From: Cyanobacteria bacterium SW_9_44_58
GTDB taxonomy: Bacteria > Cyanobacteriota > Cyanobacteriia > Cyanobacteriales > Rubidibacteraceae
Assembly: GCA_003021905.1 (NCBI GenBank)
Contig: PXPI01000039.1
Location: 1-53,349 of the forward strand
Length of the DNA: 53,349 nt
Direction of reading: 5' to 3'
Shown here: piece after piece, positions 18,035 to 30,229 of the stretch
Position numbering within the stretch: position 1 is the first letter of the stretch
Layout: every line of letters starts with the position of its first letter
The notes under the pieces: model-generated
Seen by the model: the letters and a program-made list of their open reading frames with translations, nothing else
What the model was told of the DNA's origin: nothing
Databases searched by the model: none
Program-made: the position numbers and the translations under genes

Positions 18035-19352
18035 AATGTTTATTTAAACGACGGTAAACAGTAACTAATCCTTGATTATCTCCTACATTGCCAGGAAATA
18101 ATACAACCGGTAGACTCGGAAATTGCGGATGTGTCTCTGGCGTGCGAACCAAGGAACAACCGGGAAGAATTTGTCCAAGGAGTCGTGCTGATTGTAATTG
18201 TAAACCAACACTCAAAACATCATTGGAAGTAATGCCACCTTTACTGATGAGAAAGCTAATCTCGTTGGGCAATCTTTTCACAATATCCATTAAAAAGGAA
18301 GAAACTTGGAAACCGAAATTGAGACGTTGTTGGGTATTGCTAAATTGCAGTTCCTCCCGACTAGTATAAATAACAGGGGTTTGTTGTTTTTGGTAAGCAG
18401 TGTTAATTTGATTGAGGATTTGAGTTAATTGTTGGTCTTTTTGATTAGGAGAATCTCGCAGCGTTTTAACATCTACTTCGATTCCCGTAACGCTTTCTTC
18501 TTCTAAGAGGGTATAGAGTTGCGCGGTTGATTTTTGAACATGAGATCCTACTAACACCACTCCTGGATTTGAGGTGGCATCATATTTGCCCATTTCTTCT
18601 GCTGGGATGGGTTGTTTGCCAAGTTGGGCAAGAGAGGTTAATAAACTGGCAGCACTGCGGAATAAAAAGCGTTTTCCTTCTTGCGTGGCAGCTAGCACAT
18701 CATTGGCAAAGGCATCTAAGTCGCTTTGCATCTCCCCATCTACTGCGGCACATTGATTATTTTTCAGTTGCAGGAGACGGTTTTTGGTTCCTTGACGAAT
18801 GTCATTTAAAGTAAAGCGTTCCACCGCATCGGCTTTAATGCCACGGTGGGTTTTTTCTTCCACATAGTCAGGAAGATAGCTATGAGAGTAACCAAATACA
18901 GAGTCTTTCGCAAATTCTGTTTGATGAACCGGCGTTTCTCCTTCCTCAGAGACGATATAGTGAATGCTATCCCGGGTAATCCGTCCCCCTTCAAAGAAAG
19001 CAGGTACTAGAAAATGGGCATCGAAGGGACCGAGTTCTTCTGCAATGATATCGGTTTCAATGGGATAATGACCGCGTAGGGTAGAGTCGGAACGACTCAC
19101 GACTAAAAAATCTGTAATGTTTTCCTGCGCGATCGCGCTTTTTAAATTTTGACAAACCTCTCGGGTTCGCTGCGATGCTTCTTCTGCGGATAATGCCCGC
19201 GTATTGGTTAAAACAAAGAAAATGGAAACCTCATCCTGCAATCCCAGGCGTAATGTTTCCACATCCCACTGCATTAACAATAAACAACTGTGGACAGTTT
19301 GGGAACCAGTGGGGTCATCATCAAGGGCAATAATTTTGGGTCGAGTGGTCAT
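18027..19352 (-). CDS. Four-carbon acid sugar kinase family protein (DUF1537)
   Basis: 441 residues: N-terminal substrate domain starting with the signature ALDDDPTGSQT and SRSDSTLRGHYP, and a C-terminal nucleotide-binding domain with LISKGGITSNDV and GCSLVRTP. Characterised relatives (DtnK, OtnK) phosphorylate threonate, erythronate or oxo-tetronate. No aldolase, isomerase or dehydrogenase of those pathways is nearby, so the substrate here is unknown. The gene lies 74 bases after trpD on the same strand and overlaps the DUF4870 start by 8 bases. Confidence 0.85.
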   Translation of the reverse strand: MTTRPKIIALDDDPTGSQTVHSCLLLMQWDVETLRLGLQDEVSIFFVLTNTRALSAEEASQRTREVCQNLKSAIAQENITDFLVVSRSDSTLRGHYPIETDIIAEELGPFDAHFLVPAFFEGGRITRDSIHYIVSEEGETPVHQTEFAKDSVFGYSHSYLPDYVEEKTHRGIKADAVERFTLNDIRQGTKNRLLQLKNNQCAAVDGEMQSDLDAFANDVLAATQEGKRFLFRSAASLLTSLAQLGKQPIPAEEMGKYDATSNPGVVLVGSHVQKSTAQLYTLLEEESVTGIEVDVKTLRDSPNQKDQQLTQILNQINTAYQKQQTPVIYTSREELQFSNTQQRLNFGFQVSSFLMDIVKRLPNEISFLISKGGITSNDVLSVGLQLQSARLLGQILPGCSLVRTPETHPQFPSLPVVLFPGNVGDNQGLVTVYRRLNKHYD

Positions 19353-19426
19353 TGCTTCTAACCTATGGAGGTACCACTACCAGACTAACTTGTCACATAA
19401 CGCTGATAAAGTTTCTGAATTGCCCT

Positions 19427-20470
19427 CTATTTTGTTTCTAAAAACTGCACCAATGCTTCTAATTTGTCCCAAGCTGCCCCACTGCTGAGAATCTCTTTTG
19501 CTTGATTAATGCCTTGTTCATGAGCATTGAGAGGAACTGCCCCTGCCACTTGCAATGCTAAAGAAGCATTCAAAGCAACTACCTCCTGTTGGGCAATACT
19601 CCCTTTTCCTTGTAACACGTTTTGCAGGATACGTTTATTTTCCTCTAATTCTCCGCCTCTTAATGCCTCTGTTCCCATTGAATTTAACCCCAAGGCTTCT
19701 GGTTCAACACTGGTCATTTCTATGTTGTCTTCATTTAGAATAGCAAGATCTGTGGGAGCGGCTAATCCGGCTTCATCTAGTTGTTCGCGCCCATGCAAAA
19801 CAATTGCGCGTTTCATCCCCAACAGTTGAAATGCCTGGGCAACGGTATCAATCAATTTGCCGTCAAATACTCCCATTACTTGCGCTGTAGGGCGCAACGG
19901 GTTCACCAAAGGACCCAGTAGATTAAATACCGTTCGCACCTTGAGAGTTTGTCGCAGGGGAACTACACTTTTCATTGCAGGATGCCAGCCTGGGGCAAAT
20001 AAAAAGGTAATGCCCACTTGGTCGAGGGCGGCTTGGGTTTGTTCAATGCCGGTGTTCAGGTTGATGCCCAGCGCTTCTAAGACATCAGCCGATCCCACTT
20101 TACTGGAGGCGGAACGGTTGCCGTGCTTGGCTACTTTCACTCCCGCTGCTGCTACCACAAATGCCACTGCTGTGGAAATATTAAAGGTCGAGGAACCATC
20201 GCCGCCAGTGCCGCAGGTATCAATAAGGGGTTGGGAATGATTGAAAAGCGGTTGTTGCAGCGATTGTTGCTGCAGAACTTGTGCCATGCCTGCCAGTTCC
20301 CCAGCAGATACGCCTTTGGCTTGAATCGCCGCTAAGATGGCACCAGACAGGGCAGGGGGAATTTCCTCATTGAGCCAACCTTGCATTAAGGCAGCGGATT
20401 GCTGTTGGGAGAGGGATTGCTGATCCAGCAGTTGTTGCAGTAACGTTGACCAGGCAGTCGTGGAAGTCAT
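19427..20470 (-). CDS. trpD: Anthranilate phosphoribosyltransferase
   Basis: Transfers the phosphoribosyl group of PRPP to anthranilate, the second step of tryptophan synthesis. The 347 residues have the family layout: helical N-terminal domain, then the PRPP-binding [14 protein letters not shown] (87-100) and the anthranilate/PRPP loop [15 protein letters not shown] (115-129). No other trp genes are adjacent, as is common in cyanobacteria. The ATG at 20470 gives the expected length. Confidence 0.95.
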   Translation of the reverse strand: MTSTTAWSTLLQQLLDQQSLSQQQSAALMQGWLNEEIPPALSGAILAAIQAKGVSAGELAGMAQVLQQQSLQQPLFNHSQPLIDTCGTGGDGSSTFNISTAVAFVVAAAGVKVAKHGNRSASSKVGSADVLEALGINLNTGIEQTQAALDQVGITFLFAPGWHPAMKSVVPLRQTLKVRTVFNLLGPLVNPLRPTAQVMGVFDGKLIDTVAQAFQLLGMKRAIVLHGREQLDEAGLAAPTDLAILNEDNIEMTSVEPEALGLNSMGTEALRGGELEENKRILQNVLQGKGSIAQQEVVALNASLALQVAGAVPLNAHEQGINQAKEILSSGAAWDKLEALVQFLETK

Positions 20471-20598
20471 GGACAGTTGAATAGCGCGTTGAGTCTTAGT
20501 TCCTAACCGTACAGCAATTTGGCTCCTGTCTCTTTCGCAAATCGTAAAGAAATATTAACATGAAAGGTGAAGATGAAAGTCGCAATTGGGAATTTAAA

Positions 20599-21096
20599 AT
20601 GCCAAGACTTGTAAAATTCAGTGCAATTGTGAGCGCGATCGCGCTATTTTTCCTTTCCTCGCCGGTGTTTGCCGCTACGCCGCGGGCAGTTCGTTCTTTT
20701 AATGAAGCGGTGCAAACAAAAACGAAAGACTTTTCGGAACAAACCCTGATTGAAGCAGAATTTTATGATGAAAACTTAAAAGGGGCTGATTTCCACAACG
20801 CCAATTTAGAAGGTGCTGTGTTCAATGGGTCTAAGTTGCTCAATGCCAATTGGCAAGGAGTAAACTTTCAAAATGGAATTGCTTATCTCACTGATTTTAC
20901 CGGTGTTGATTTAACCAATGCTATTCTCACCGAAGCCATGATGTTGCGTTCTACCTTTGATCAAGCCACCATTACCGGTGCCGACTTTACCAATGCTGTT
21001 GTCGATAGTTTACAAAAGAGAAAACTTTGTGAAAGAGCATCTGGGATTAACCCCACCACTGGCGTATCCACCAAAGAATCTCTTGCATGCCGCTAA
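20599..21096 (+). CDS. Lumenal pentapeptide-repeat protein
   Basis: 165 residues with an N-terminal signal peptide (KFSAIVSAIALFFLSSPVFA, cleavage after about residue 25-26) and about 15 consecutive pentapeptide repeats of the A(D/N)LXX type (LKGADFHNANLEGAVF). A C-terminal segment has two cysteines (LCERASG, LACR) that could form a disulphide. The layout matches the thylakoid-lumen/periplasmic pentapeptide proteins related to plant TL15/TL17. Role unknown. I start at ATG 20599, directly before the signal peptide; the frame extends 13 codons further to 20560. Confidence 0.8.
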   Translation: MPRLVKFSAIVSAIALFFLSSPVFAATPRAVRSFNEAVQTKTKDFSEQTLIEAEFYDENLKGADFHNANLEGAVFNGSKLLNANWQGVNFQNGIAYLTDFTGVDLTNAILTEAMMLRSTFDQATITGADFTNAVVDSLQKRKLCERASGINPTTGVSTKESLACR

Positions 21097-21255
21097 CCCC
21101 TGTACCCAGCCATAAGTAAGCGACAATATCAAAATAACAACGCTTGCCGTCTCCGAATCTCCCTTCTTACTAGCCTTAGAAAGCATTGCGTTAGAGTAGA
21201 AGGTTAGTGGTTTGTATCCAGATCAAAACTACGGAATAATCAACTTACATTTAAT

Positions 21256-22359
21256 ATGACTGTTACTGCCGAAGAAACTCCTGCCCTGTCTCAAAAGACG
21301 CGCCGTCGTGTCGTCTTTCCCTTTACCGCAATTATTGGCCAAGATGATATGAAATTGGCCTTGTTGCTGAATGTCATTGACCCGAAAATTGGCGGGGTCA
21401 TGATTATGGGCGATCGCGGCACGGGTAAATCCACCACCATTCGCGCGTTAGCCGATTTACTTCCTGAAATTGATGTGGTGGCTGATGATCCGTTCAATAG
21501 CCATCCTGATGATCCCGATTTAATGGGCGACGAGGTACGGGAAAAATGGGAACAGGAACTGCCGCTCAATACAACCAAACAAAAAGTTCCCATGATTGAC
21601 TTGCCTTTAGGGGCAACCGAAGATCGGGTTTGCGGCACCATTGATATTGAAAAAGCCCTCTCGGAAGGGGTAAAAGCCTTTGAACCGGGATTATTGGCAA
21701 AAGCCAACCGCGGCTTATTATATGTGGATGAGGTGAATCTGTTAGATGATCATCTGGTTGATGTGCTGCTTGACTCCGCCGCCAGCGGTTGGAATACGGT
21801 GGAACGGGAAGGCATTTCCATTCGCCACCCGGCCCGTTTTGTGTTAGTGGGTTCCGGCAATCCGGAAGAAGGAGAACTCCGTCCCCAACTGCTAGATCGC
21901 TTTGGGATGAATGTGGAAGTGAGAACAGTTAGAGATCCTGAACTGCGGGTTAAAATTGTCGAACAGCGATCGCAATTTGACCAAGATCCCCAAGGGTTTG
22001 CCCAGCATTATGAACAACAGCAAACGGAATTGCAACAGCAGATTGTCAAAGCCCAGGAATTATTGCCCCAGGTACAGATGGAATATGACTTGCGGGTACA
22101 AGTTTCCCAAGTTTGCGGCGAATTAGATGTAGATGGGCTGCGCGGCGATATTGTCACCAACCGGGCTGCCACGGCACTCGCTGCCTTAGAAGGGCGCAAA
22201 GAAGTGACTGTTGAGGATATTCGGCGAGTAATGCCGTTGTGTCTCCGTCATCGCTTGCGCAAAGATCCCTTAGAATCAGTTGATTCGGGCTATAAAGTGG
22301 AAAAAGCGATCGCGCAAGTTTTTGGTTTGGAATTAGAAGAAGAAGACGAAGAAACTTAA
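21256..22359 (+). CDS. chlI: Magnesium chelatase ATPase subunit I
   Basis: AAA+ motor of the ChlI-ChlD-ChlH complex that inserts Mg2+ into protoporphyrin IX, the committed step of chlorophyll synthesis. In 367 residues: [16 protein letters not shown], Walker [10 protein letters not shown] (52-60), Walker [11 protein letters not shown] (154-163), sensor-1 [19 protein letters not shown] and a C-terminal helical lid. Monocistronic here, with 159 bases upstream. A sensor-kinase-type regulatory element is not obvious in the leader. Confidence 0.97.
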   Translation: MTVTAEETPALSQKTRRRVVFPFTAIIGQDDMKLALLLNVIDPKIGGVMIMGDRGTGKSTTIRALADLLPEIDVVADDPFNSHPDDPDLMGDEVREKWEQELPLNTTKQKVPMIDLPLGATEDRVCGTIDIEKALSEGVKAFEPGLLAKANRGLLYVDEVNLLDDHLVDVLLDSAASGWNTVEREGISIRHPARFVLVGSGNPEEGELRPQLLDRFGMNVEVRTVRDPELRVKIVEQRSQFDQDPQGFAQHYEQQQTELQQQIVKAQELLPQVQMEYDLRVQVSQVCGELDVDGLRGDIVTNRAATALAALEGRKEVTVEDIRRVMPLCLRHRLRKDPLESVDSGYKVEKAIAQVFGLELEEEDEET

Positions 22360-22368
22360 ACCAGCGAC

Positions 22369-22410
22369 CAGTAACCAGTGACCCGTGCTTTTGCTGGGAA
22401 CTGGTTACTG
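22369..22410. terminator. Long hairpin between convergent chlI and HAD genes
   Basis: A perfect 11-bp stem (CAGTAACCAGT/ACTGGTTACTG) with a 20-base loop containing a further CCC/GGG pairing. It sits between two converging genes and could end transcription from both sides, though no clear T-run follows it on either strand. Confidence 0.45.
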
Positions 22411-22451
22411 CTTGGAAAACTGAAACCGAAATTGGCTTCCCTTAAAAAGGG

Positions 22452-23099
22452 TTAACATTGCGCAATTTGAGAAACAAGAGAACAAACAACTTCACTGGGA
22501 TGAAAAATTAAAACATCAGGTTGGCAATTTGCCAAAGCCGTAGCAGTATTAAATCCCCAACCCACTGCTACTGCTGTAACGCCGCTTTTTCGGGCTGCTT
22601 CAATATCGCGGGTTTCATCTCCCACATAAATTGTTGCTTGGGGAGAAATCTTTTTTTCCCGCAGCAAGCGTTTAATTGCCTTATCTTTACCAAACAAATA
22701 GAAACTGCTTTCAACAAAATTAAAGCAATGGAGCAATCCATGTTGTCGTAAAAATTGGGTTGCATTTTCCTGAGAATTGGAAGTAATAATGCCTAACTGA
22801 AAATTGTTTTGTTTTAGTTCTTCTAAAGCAGTTTCTATGCCTGCAAAGGGCTTAATGTTTAAAATTTCTTTTTTCAATTCTTCCTTAACCCGTTTCATTA
22901 AAAAAGGAATTTGCCACCAACAAACACGAGATTGTTGAATAATTTCTTTTGCTGTTAACTGTTGATAATAAGCAATATCTTCCTCATTTAAAGGGGGAAA
23001 ACCAAATTCAGGCGCTAAACGGTTGGTAATAGCAATCACGGCTTCTTGCGTATCCGCGATCGTGCCATCAAAATCAAAAACAATCAGTTTTGTATCCAT
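22452..23099 (-). CDS. HAD-superfamily phosphatase (phosphoglycolate phosphatase-like)
   Basis: 215 residues with the haloacid-dehalogenase motifs: nucleophile Asp9 and Asp11 (FDFDGTIAD), Ser in ITSNSQ, Lys in FGKDKAI and acidic GDETRDIEAA. A small helical cap lies at about 16-90. HAD proteins of this subfamily remove phosphate from small metabolites; relatives are often labelled Gph. Substrate unknown. It begins 6 bases after queG on the same strand, so the two are an operon. Confidence 0.85.
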   Translation of the reverse strand: MDTKLIVFDFDGTIADTQEAVIAITNRLAPEFGFPPLNEEDIAYYQQLTAKEIIQQSRVCWWQIPFLMKRVKEELKKEILNIKPFAGIETALEELKQNNFQLGIITSNSQENATQFLRQHGLLHCFNFVESSFYLFGKDKAIKRLLREKKISPQATIYVGDETRDIEAARKSGVTAVAVGWGFNTATALANCQPDVLIFHPSEVVCSLVSQIAQC

Positions 23100-23105
23100 T
23101 TTATA

Positions 23106-24056
23106 TTATTGATTAGAGGAATTTTTATTCCTATTTGTTTCTAGATTAGCACGGGCATTCCGTCGCCACATAGCCGGTTTAATCCGTCGCAAGGCTGATC
23201 CCCGCGTTCTTTCTTCCCAAGATTCCTGAGAAAGATGGGCTAATTCTGTTAAGTTGGGAGCAATATTTTCAGGACGGGGTTGAAAGTCATCACAGTCTGT
23301 TTCTTTTGCAAAGCGTTGATTCCAAGGACAAACATCTTGACAAATGTCACAGCCAGCAACCCAACCATGAAGATCCATGTCTTCGGGTAAAGAGTCAGAA
23401 CGATTTTCAATGGTATGGTAGGCAATGCAACGATTGGCATCCACCACAAACGGTTGGGGAAAAGCATTAGTGGGACAAGCTTCCAAGCAACGGGTACAAC
23501 TGCCGCAATGTTCGGTATGGGGTTTATCCGGGGTTAACGCTAAGGTAGTTAACACTTCCCCTAAAAAGACCCAACTGCCATAGTCGCGAGTAATGACATT
23601 GCTATTTTTGGCAATCCACCCCAATCCGGCTTGTTGCGCCCAAAACTTATCTTGAACCGGCCCGGTGTCAGAATAATATCGCGCTTGGATATTCGGATCC
23701 TGCTCTTGCAGCCAACGAGCTAGGGCTTTGAGTTTTTTTTGCATCACTTTATGGTAGTCTTTCCCCCAGACATAACGGGACACTTTTCCTTGTTCGGGAT
23801 TATCCGGTTGTTCATGAGGGGTATAATAATTAAGCGCAACAGCGATGACCGATTGCACACCCGGAAGACATTTTTGCAAATCAAACCGTTTGGGATTATT
23901 CATCCAATTCATGTCAGCATGATATCCTGAGGCCAACCAATTTTGGAGGCGAGTTTGGGCTTGGATTTGTTCATCGTTTTGGGCTGAGGCAATCCCAACA
24001 AGATGAAAACCGATAGATTTTGCTTTTGCTTTAATTTGTTCTTTCGTTAAAACCAT
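23106..24056 (-). CDS. queG: Epoxyqueuosine reductase
   Basis: Cobalamin- and iron-sulfur-dependent enzyme that reduces epoxyqueuosine to queuosine in tRNA GUN anticodons. 316 residues with an N-terminal cobalamin-binding domain (YSDTGPVQDKFWAQQAGLGW) and two 4Fe-4S motifs, CGSCTRCLEACP and CDICQDVCPWN. It lacks the C-terminal HEAT-repeat extension of some relatives, as is usual for short forms. First gene of a two-gene unit with the HAD phosphatase. Confidence 0.93.
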   Translation of the reverse strand: MVLTKEQIKAKAKSIGFHLVGIASAQNDEQIQAQTRLQNWLASGYHADMNWMNNPKRFDLQKCLPGVQSVIAVALNYYTPHEQPDNPEQGKVSRYVWGKDYHKVMQKKLKALARWLQEQDPNIQARYYSDTGPVQDKFWAQQAGLGWIAKNSNVITRDYGSWVFLGEVLTTLALTPDKPHTEHCGSCTRCLEACPTNAFPQPFVVDANRCIAYHTIENRSDSLPEDMDLHGWVAGCDICQDVCPWNQRFAKETDCDDFQPRPENIAPNLTELAHLSQESWEERTRGSALRRIKPAMWRRNARANLETNRNKNSSNQ

Positions 24057-24200
24057 TTTTCAACTGGGATCAAGAATCGATATCTTAGACAAAACGATAT
24101 GCTATATTGAGCAATTAAGAAAAGGATGGCTATCTAATCCTCACTCGACCTTCCAACCTTCTAAGAAAAAAGAAAATTACCTGTAACGACGCCGCCATAA

Positions 24201-26249
<2,049 letters not shown>

Positions 26250-26284
26250 TCCATCTTTTTTTAGTTTTCTGAGTTTGCCCAAAA

Positions 26285-26803
26285 TTAATGATATTCTCTT
26301 AAGTGGGTGACTGTTTTTAGGTCAGGCAACCGATCCAGGAACACATTTCCTTCCAAGTGATCCACTTCATGCTGAATGACCCGGGCAAAAAACCCTTCCG
26401 CATCGATTTCTAAAGGTTCCCCATAGCGGTCTAATCCTGATACTTGCACAGCGGATGATCGAGGAACTTGCGCTCGTAGATCGGGAACGCTTAAACACCC
26501 TTCCCAGCCCGTTTCGTATGTTTGTGATTTTGACTGGATAACCGGATTAATGATTACTGTCAAGGGAACTGCTTTGCGATTGGGATAGCGCGGATTGTCA
26601 GCAGACACTTCAATGACAATAATCCGCTTAGAAACGTGGACTTGCGGGGCGGCAATGCCCACACCATTGGCATCTCGCATGGTTTCAACCATGGAATCGA
26701 TCAGCGTTTGCAGCGGCTGTATGTTTAATTCTTCCTTGGAAACTGATTGGGCTGTTTCCCGAATGATGGGATGGCCCAGCCGAGCAATTTTCAAAAGAAA
26801 CAT
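26285..26803 (-). CDS. def: Peptide deformylase
   Basis: Metalloenzyme that removes the formyl group from nascent protein N-termini. The 172 residues contain all three motifs: GVGIAAPQ (47-54), EGCLS (101-105; Cys103 is a metal ligand) and HEVDH (145-149). I use ATG 26803; a TTG two codons upstream extends the frame to 26809. Convergent with ligA, 35 bases apart. Confidence 0.95.
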   Translation of the reverse strand: MFLLKIARLGHPIIRETAQSVSKEELNIQPLQTLIDSMVETMRDANGVGIAAPQVHVSKRIIVIEVSADNPRYPNRKAVPLTVIINPVIQSKSQTYETGWEGCLSVPDLRAQVPRSSAVQVSGLDRYGEPLEIDAEGFFARVIQHEVDHLEGNVFLDRLPDLKTVTHLREYH

Positions 26804-26901
26804 GGGCAAAACAGTTGAAAATCGTAATCCGACAAATTTATAGAAGGCGTTTCATTGACAACTATCAATTCTTCCTGAGAGGGAATACGCTAACATACAA
26901 T

Positions 26902-26925
26902 AGCAGGCAATTGTCTGCTTTTTTT
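26902..26925 (+). terminator. Terminator-like hairpin in the leader of miaB
   Basis: A 7-bp stem (AGCAGGC/GTCTGCT, one G-U) with an AATT loop, followed by six T, 32 bases before the miaB ATG on the same strand. There is no upstream gene on this strand to terminate (def is divergent), so it may be an attenuator of miaB or the end of a short transcript. Confidence 0.55.
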
Positions 26926-26957
26926 CGTTGTGTTATCCAGCAAGCAAGTTTTTAATC

Positions 26958-28304
26958 ATGACTGCAACAACTACTCCCCGCCGTTACAACATTACAACTT
27001 TTGGCTGTCAGATGAATAAAGCTGACTCGGAACGCATGGCAGGTATTTTGGATGCAATGGGTTATGAAGCGGAAGATGATCCCAACCTCGCTGATGTCGT
27101 GGTTTACAATACTTGCACCATTCGTGATAATGCAGAACAAAAAGTTTATTCTTATTTAGGCCGACAAGCGAAACGAAAACAAAAATCCGCTGATGTCACC
27201 CTAATTGTGGCTGGGTGTGTGGCACAACAGGAAGGCGAAAAGTTACTGCGGCGCGTTCCCGAATTGGACTTAGTTATGGGACCGCAACATGCCAACCGGC
27301 TGGGCGACCTTCTCGAACAGGTTTGGGAAGGCAATCAAGTGGTGGCAACCGAACCCATCCATATTATGGAGGATATTACCAAACCGCGCCGGGATAGCAG
27401 CATTAGCGCTTGGGTGAATGTCATTTACGGCTGTAATGAACGTTGCAGCTACTGTGTCGTGCCCAATGTGCGAGGAACTGAACAATCGCGCACCCCGGAA
27501 GCGATTCGGGAAGAAATGGAAAATTTAGGGCAACAAGGGTATAAAGAAGTGACCCTATTAGGGCAAAATATTGATGCTTATGGGCGAGATTTGCCTGGTT
27601 CCACGCCAGAGGGACGCAATAAATATAATTTGACCAATTTGCTGTATTATGTCCATGATGTTCCCGGAATTGAGCGCATTCGCTTTGCCACCAGCCATCC
27701 CCGTTACTTTACCGAACGCTTGATTCGCGCTTGTGCCGAACTGCCCAAGGTTTGCGAGCATTTTCATATTCCCTTTCAATCAGGGGATAATGACATTCTC
27801 AAGGCCATGGCGCGGGGATACACCCATGAGAAATATCGCCGCATTGTGGACAAAATCCGTTATTATATTCCCGATGCTGCCATTAGTGCTGATGCCATTG
27901 TGGGCTTTCCTGGAGAAACCGAGGAACAGTTTCAGAATACCTTGCAGTTAGTGGAAGATATTGAGTTCGATCAGTTGAATACCGCGGCCTATTCTCCACG
28001 TCCGGCCACCCCAGCAGCGAATTGGGAAAATCAACTCAGTGAGGAAGTCAAAAGCGATCGCCTGCAACGCTTAAATCATTTGGTTTCCACAAAAGCGGCG
28101 GCGCGATCGCAACGGTATCTCCATCGTACCGAACAAGTCTTAGTCGAAGGACAGAATCCCAAAGACAGTTCTCAGGTTATGGGGCGCACGCGGACCAACC
28201 GCTTAACATTCTTTGCCGGAGACATTGAACAACTCCAAGGCAAACAGGTGCCAGTAACAATCACCGAAGCGAGAGCATTCAGTCTCACCGGTGAAATGGT
28301 TTAG
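26958..28304 (+). CDS. miaB: tRNA-2-methylthio-N6-dimethylallyladenosine synthase
   Basis: Radical-SAM methylthiotransferase that adds the 2-methylthio group to i6A37 in tRNAs. 448 residues from ATG 26958. The UPF0004 domain holds auxiliary-cluster cysteines Cys17 ([11 protein letters not shown]), Cys53 ([10 protein letters not shown]) and Cys87 (GCVAQ). The radical-SAM cluster is Cys159, Cys163, Cys166 (CNERCSYC). A C-terminal TRAM domain ends in [13 protein letters not shown]. An upstream TTG at 26928 is in frame but falls just after the hairpin and is less likely. Confidence 0.96.
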   Translation: MTATTTPRRYNITTFGCQMNKADSERMAGILDAMGYEAEDDPNLADVVVYNTCTIRDNAEQKVYSYLGRQAKRKQKSADVTLIVAGCVAQQEGEKLLRRVPELDLVMGPQHANRLGDLLEQVWEGNQVVATEPIHIMEDITKPRRDSSISAWVNVIYGCNERCSYCVVPNVRGTEQSRTPEAIREEMENLGQQGYKEVTLLGQNIDAYGRDLPGSTPEGRNKYNLTNLLYYVHDVPGIERIRFATSHPRYFTERLIRACAELPKVCEHFHIPFQSGDNDILKAMARGYTHEKYRRIVDKIRYYIPDAAISADAIVGFPGETEEQFQNTLQLVEDIEFDQLNTAAYSPRPATPAANWENQLSEEVKSDRLQRLNHLVSTKAAARSQRYLHRTEQVLVEGQNPKDSSQVMGRTRTNRLTFFAGDIEQLQGKQVPVTITEARAFSLTGEMV

Positions 28305-28319
28305 CGGGGCCAAACTCCT

Positions 28320-29267
28320 CTACCTTTTAAGACTCGCTGGGGGAGTTGCTTCTTCTTGGAGAAAGGTCATTACCTTGTTTTCAATTTGTTTCGAGGCACA
28401 AGCCATGGCGTCATGGCCGCAGTTTTCCAGGATTTCCAACCGAGAATTGGGTAAATTTTGCTGCAGCCGATGTCCATGATGGAGAGGAAACCAGCGATCG
28501 CAGTCTCCCCATAAAATCAAGCTGGGGCAAACAATCTCATGAAGGTGCTGTTGAACATAACTGATTAAGTTTGGTTCCTGTTTTTCCAAACAGTCGATTT
28601 CCCTGGCGGCTTGTTGCAGGGTTTGGGTGAAATGCGCGATCGCGCCCGGATTTTCAATAAAGGGATAAGTAAGGGCATAAACATCCTCATAGGTTATCAT
28701 GCCGGGATGGGCAACCACATCGCGACGGGCAAACCGAACAATTTCCCGCACCAGCGGCGCTAGGGGTTTGACTAATCGGGCGTCGTCGATTTCTTTAACA
28801 ATCCTCAAAGGGACATTGGCAAGAAAACGCATGCCCAAGCTTGGCAATTGTTCGGGAAAAATGGCAGCATTGATTAACACCAACCGATCAAAATATTCCG
28901 GATAATCCAGGGCAGACGATAAAGTTACCAATCCCCCCAATGATTGCGCGATCGCAATAACGGGTTCATCACATAACGCTTCAATCACTTGCGGCAACTC
29001 TTGTTGCAGTTGGGTAATTTTCCACTGATAGGGTTTATCGGAAAATCCATGGCCAGTGGCATCAAAGGCAATGACGCGAAACCGTTCTGCTAAAACCGGA
29101 ATAAGTTGTCGCCAGCTATAACTCCAACTGCCAATTCCATGTAAGAAAATCAGGGGTTGCCCTTGGCCCCTTTCTCCATAAGCAAGGTGATGAACTTCAC
29201 CCTGGGGACTGCGAACAGGTAAGGTTTTTTGTCCTTCTGGAAAGGTAATTTGCCACCAGTTTTTCAT
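28320..29267 (-). CDS. Alpha/beta hydrolase
   Basis: 315-residue alpha/beta-hydrolase-fold enzyme, substrate unknown. Oxyanion motif FLHGIGSWSYSW (about 41-52), nucleophile Ser near residue 109 in IAQSLGG (Ala-x-Ser-x-Gly rather than the usual Gly-x-Ser), Asp in WGDCDRWFP and His in ENCGHDA complete the triad. No signal peptide, so cytoplasmic. The start is taken as ATG 29267, with GAGG 5 bases upstream; the frame can begin at a GTG at 29276. Convergent with miaB, 15 bases apart. Confidence 0.85.
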   Translation of the reverse strand: MKNWWQITFPEGQKTLPVRSPQGEVHHLAYGERGQGQPLIFLHGIGSWSYSWRQLIPVLAERFRVIAFDATGHGFSDKPYQWKITQLQQELPQVIEALCDEPVIAIAQSLGGLVTLSSALDYPEYFDRLVLINAAIFPEQLPSLGMRFLANVPLRIVKEIDDARLVKPLAPLVREIVRFARRDVVAHPGMITYEDVYALTYPFIENPGAIAHFTQTLQQAAREIDCLEKQEPNLISYVQQHLHEIVCPSLILWGDCDRWFPLHHGHRLQQNLPNSRLEILENCGHDAMACASKQIENKVMTFLQEEATPPASLKR

Positions 29268-29479
29268 CAGCCTCACGCATCCTAAAATCGTCTAACAGTT
29301 GGTCAAAAATTGCTCGTTTAATAATAAAAACTTACAATTGGTCGTAAATTAAATATAACAAAAAGCAGTTCCCCAGAAAATTACTTTAACCTTTTCATAG
29401 ACAAAATATAACTTTCTCATAATATTTCCATTACCTGAATAACTTGCTATTCTATTTAAAGTTCTTACCATAATTAACA

Positions 29480-30229
29480 ATGAATAACGTTCTATTTATT
29501 AGTGATCTTGATAATACCTTAATTGGGAATGACCAAGCGCTAGAAAAACTTAATCACATTTTAAACGAACATCGAGAAAAATTCGGGACAAAAATTGTTT
29601 ATGCCACTGGACGATCGCTATTTTTGTATCAAAAACTGACGCAAGAACAATCCTTACTTTTGCCAGATGCCCTCATTGCTTCAGTAGGAACAGAAGTTTA
29701 TCTTGATATTGAAAATGAAAAGATGGACCCGGATTGGGCAAATTTTTTGTCTCAATATTGGCAACGGGATAAAATTTTAGAAATAACCCATCAGTTTTCG
29801 GAGTTAACACCACAACCGGAGTCAGAACAAGGAGCATTTAAAATTAGTTTTTATTTAGCCCAGCCAAAAGCTGAAGCCATCATTAAACAACTAGAGTCTC
29901 GCTTTAAACAAACTAAATTGGATGTAAAAATGATTTATAGCGGCAGTAAAAATTTAGATATTTTACCCAAGCCAGCAGATAAAGGCTTAGCAGTCCAATT
30001 TCTCCAAACCAAATGGGAAATGAGCGATGCCAACACAATAGTTTGCGGTGATTCCGGCAATGATATTGCCCTGTTTAATACCGGAAAACCAAGAGGAATC
30101 TTAGTCGGGAATGCTCAAACTGAACTGAGAGAATGGTATCAAAACAATCGAACCCATTATCGTTATTTGGCAACTCAGAATTATGCTCAGGGAATTATCG
30201 AGGGATTACATCATTTCCAGTTTATTTAA
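29480..30229 (+). CDS. Sucrose-phosphate phosphatase
   Basis: Hydrolyses sucrose-6-phosphate to sucrose, the last step of synthesis of this compatible solute. 249 residues, the size of the single-domain Synechocystis enzyme, with HAD motifs Asp9/Asp11 (SDLDNTLIG), YATGRS, a central Lys region and GDSGNDIALF near residue 190. The cap domain fits the Cof-type (IIB) subclass. No sucrose-phosphate synthase is adjacent. In cyanobacteria sucrose is mostly an osmotic or transport sugar, which fits the antiporter elsewhere in the window. Confidence 0.85.
   Translation: MNNVLFISDLDNTLIGNDQALEKLNHILNEHREKFGTKIVYATGRSLFLYQKLTQEQSLLLPDALIASVGTEVYLDIENEKMDPDWANFLSQYWQRDKILEITHQFSELTPQPESEQGAFKISFYLAQPKAEAIIKQLESRFKQTKLDVKMIYSGSKNLDILPKPADKGLAVQFLQTKWEMSDANTIVCGDSGNDIALFNTGKPRGILVGNAQTELREWYQNNRTHYRYLATQNYAQGIIEGLHHFQFI

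Noticed and set aside
20560-20598. Thirteen-codon N-terminal extension of the pentapeptide protein
   Set aside because: It would place charged residues before the signal peptide; the ATG at 20599 gives a normal signal sequence.
22360-22450. CCAGT-rich repeats after chlI as a CRISPR or tandem array
   Set aside because: Only two inverted arms of a single hairpin; no spaced direct repeats. No CRISPR array was found in the window.
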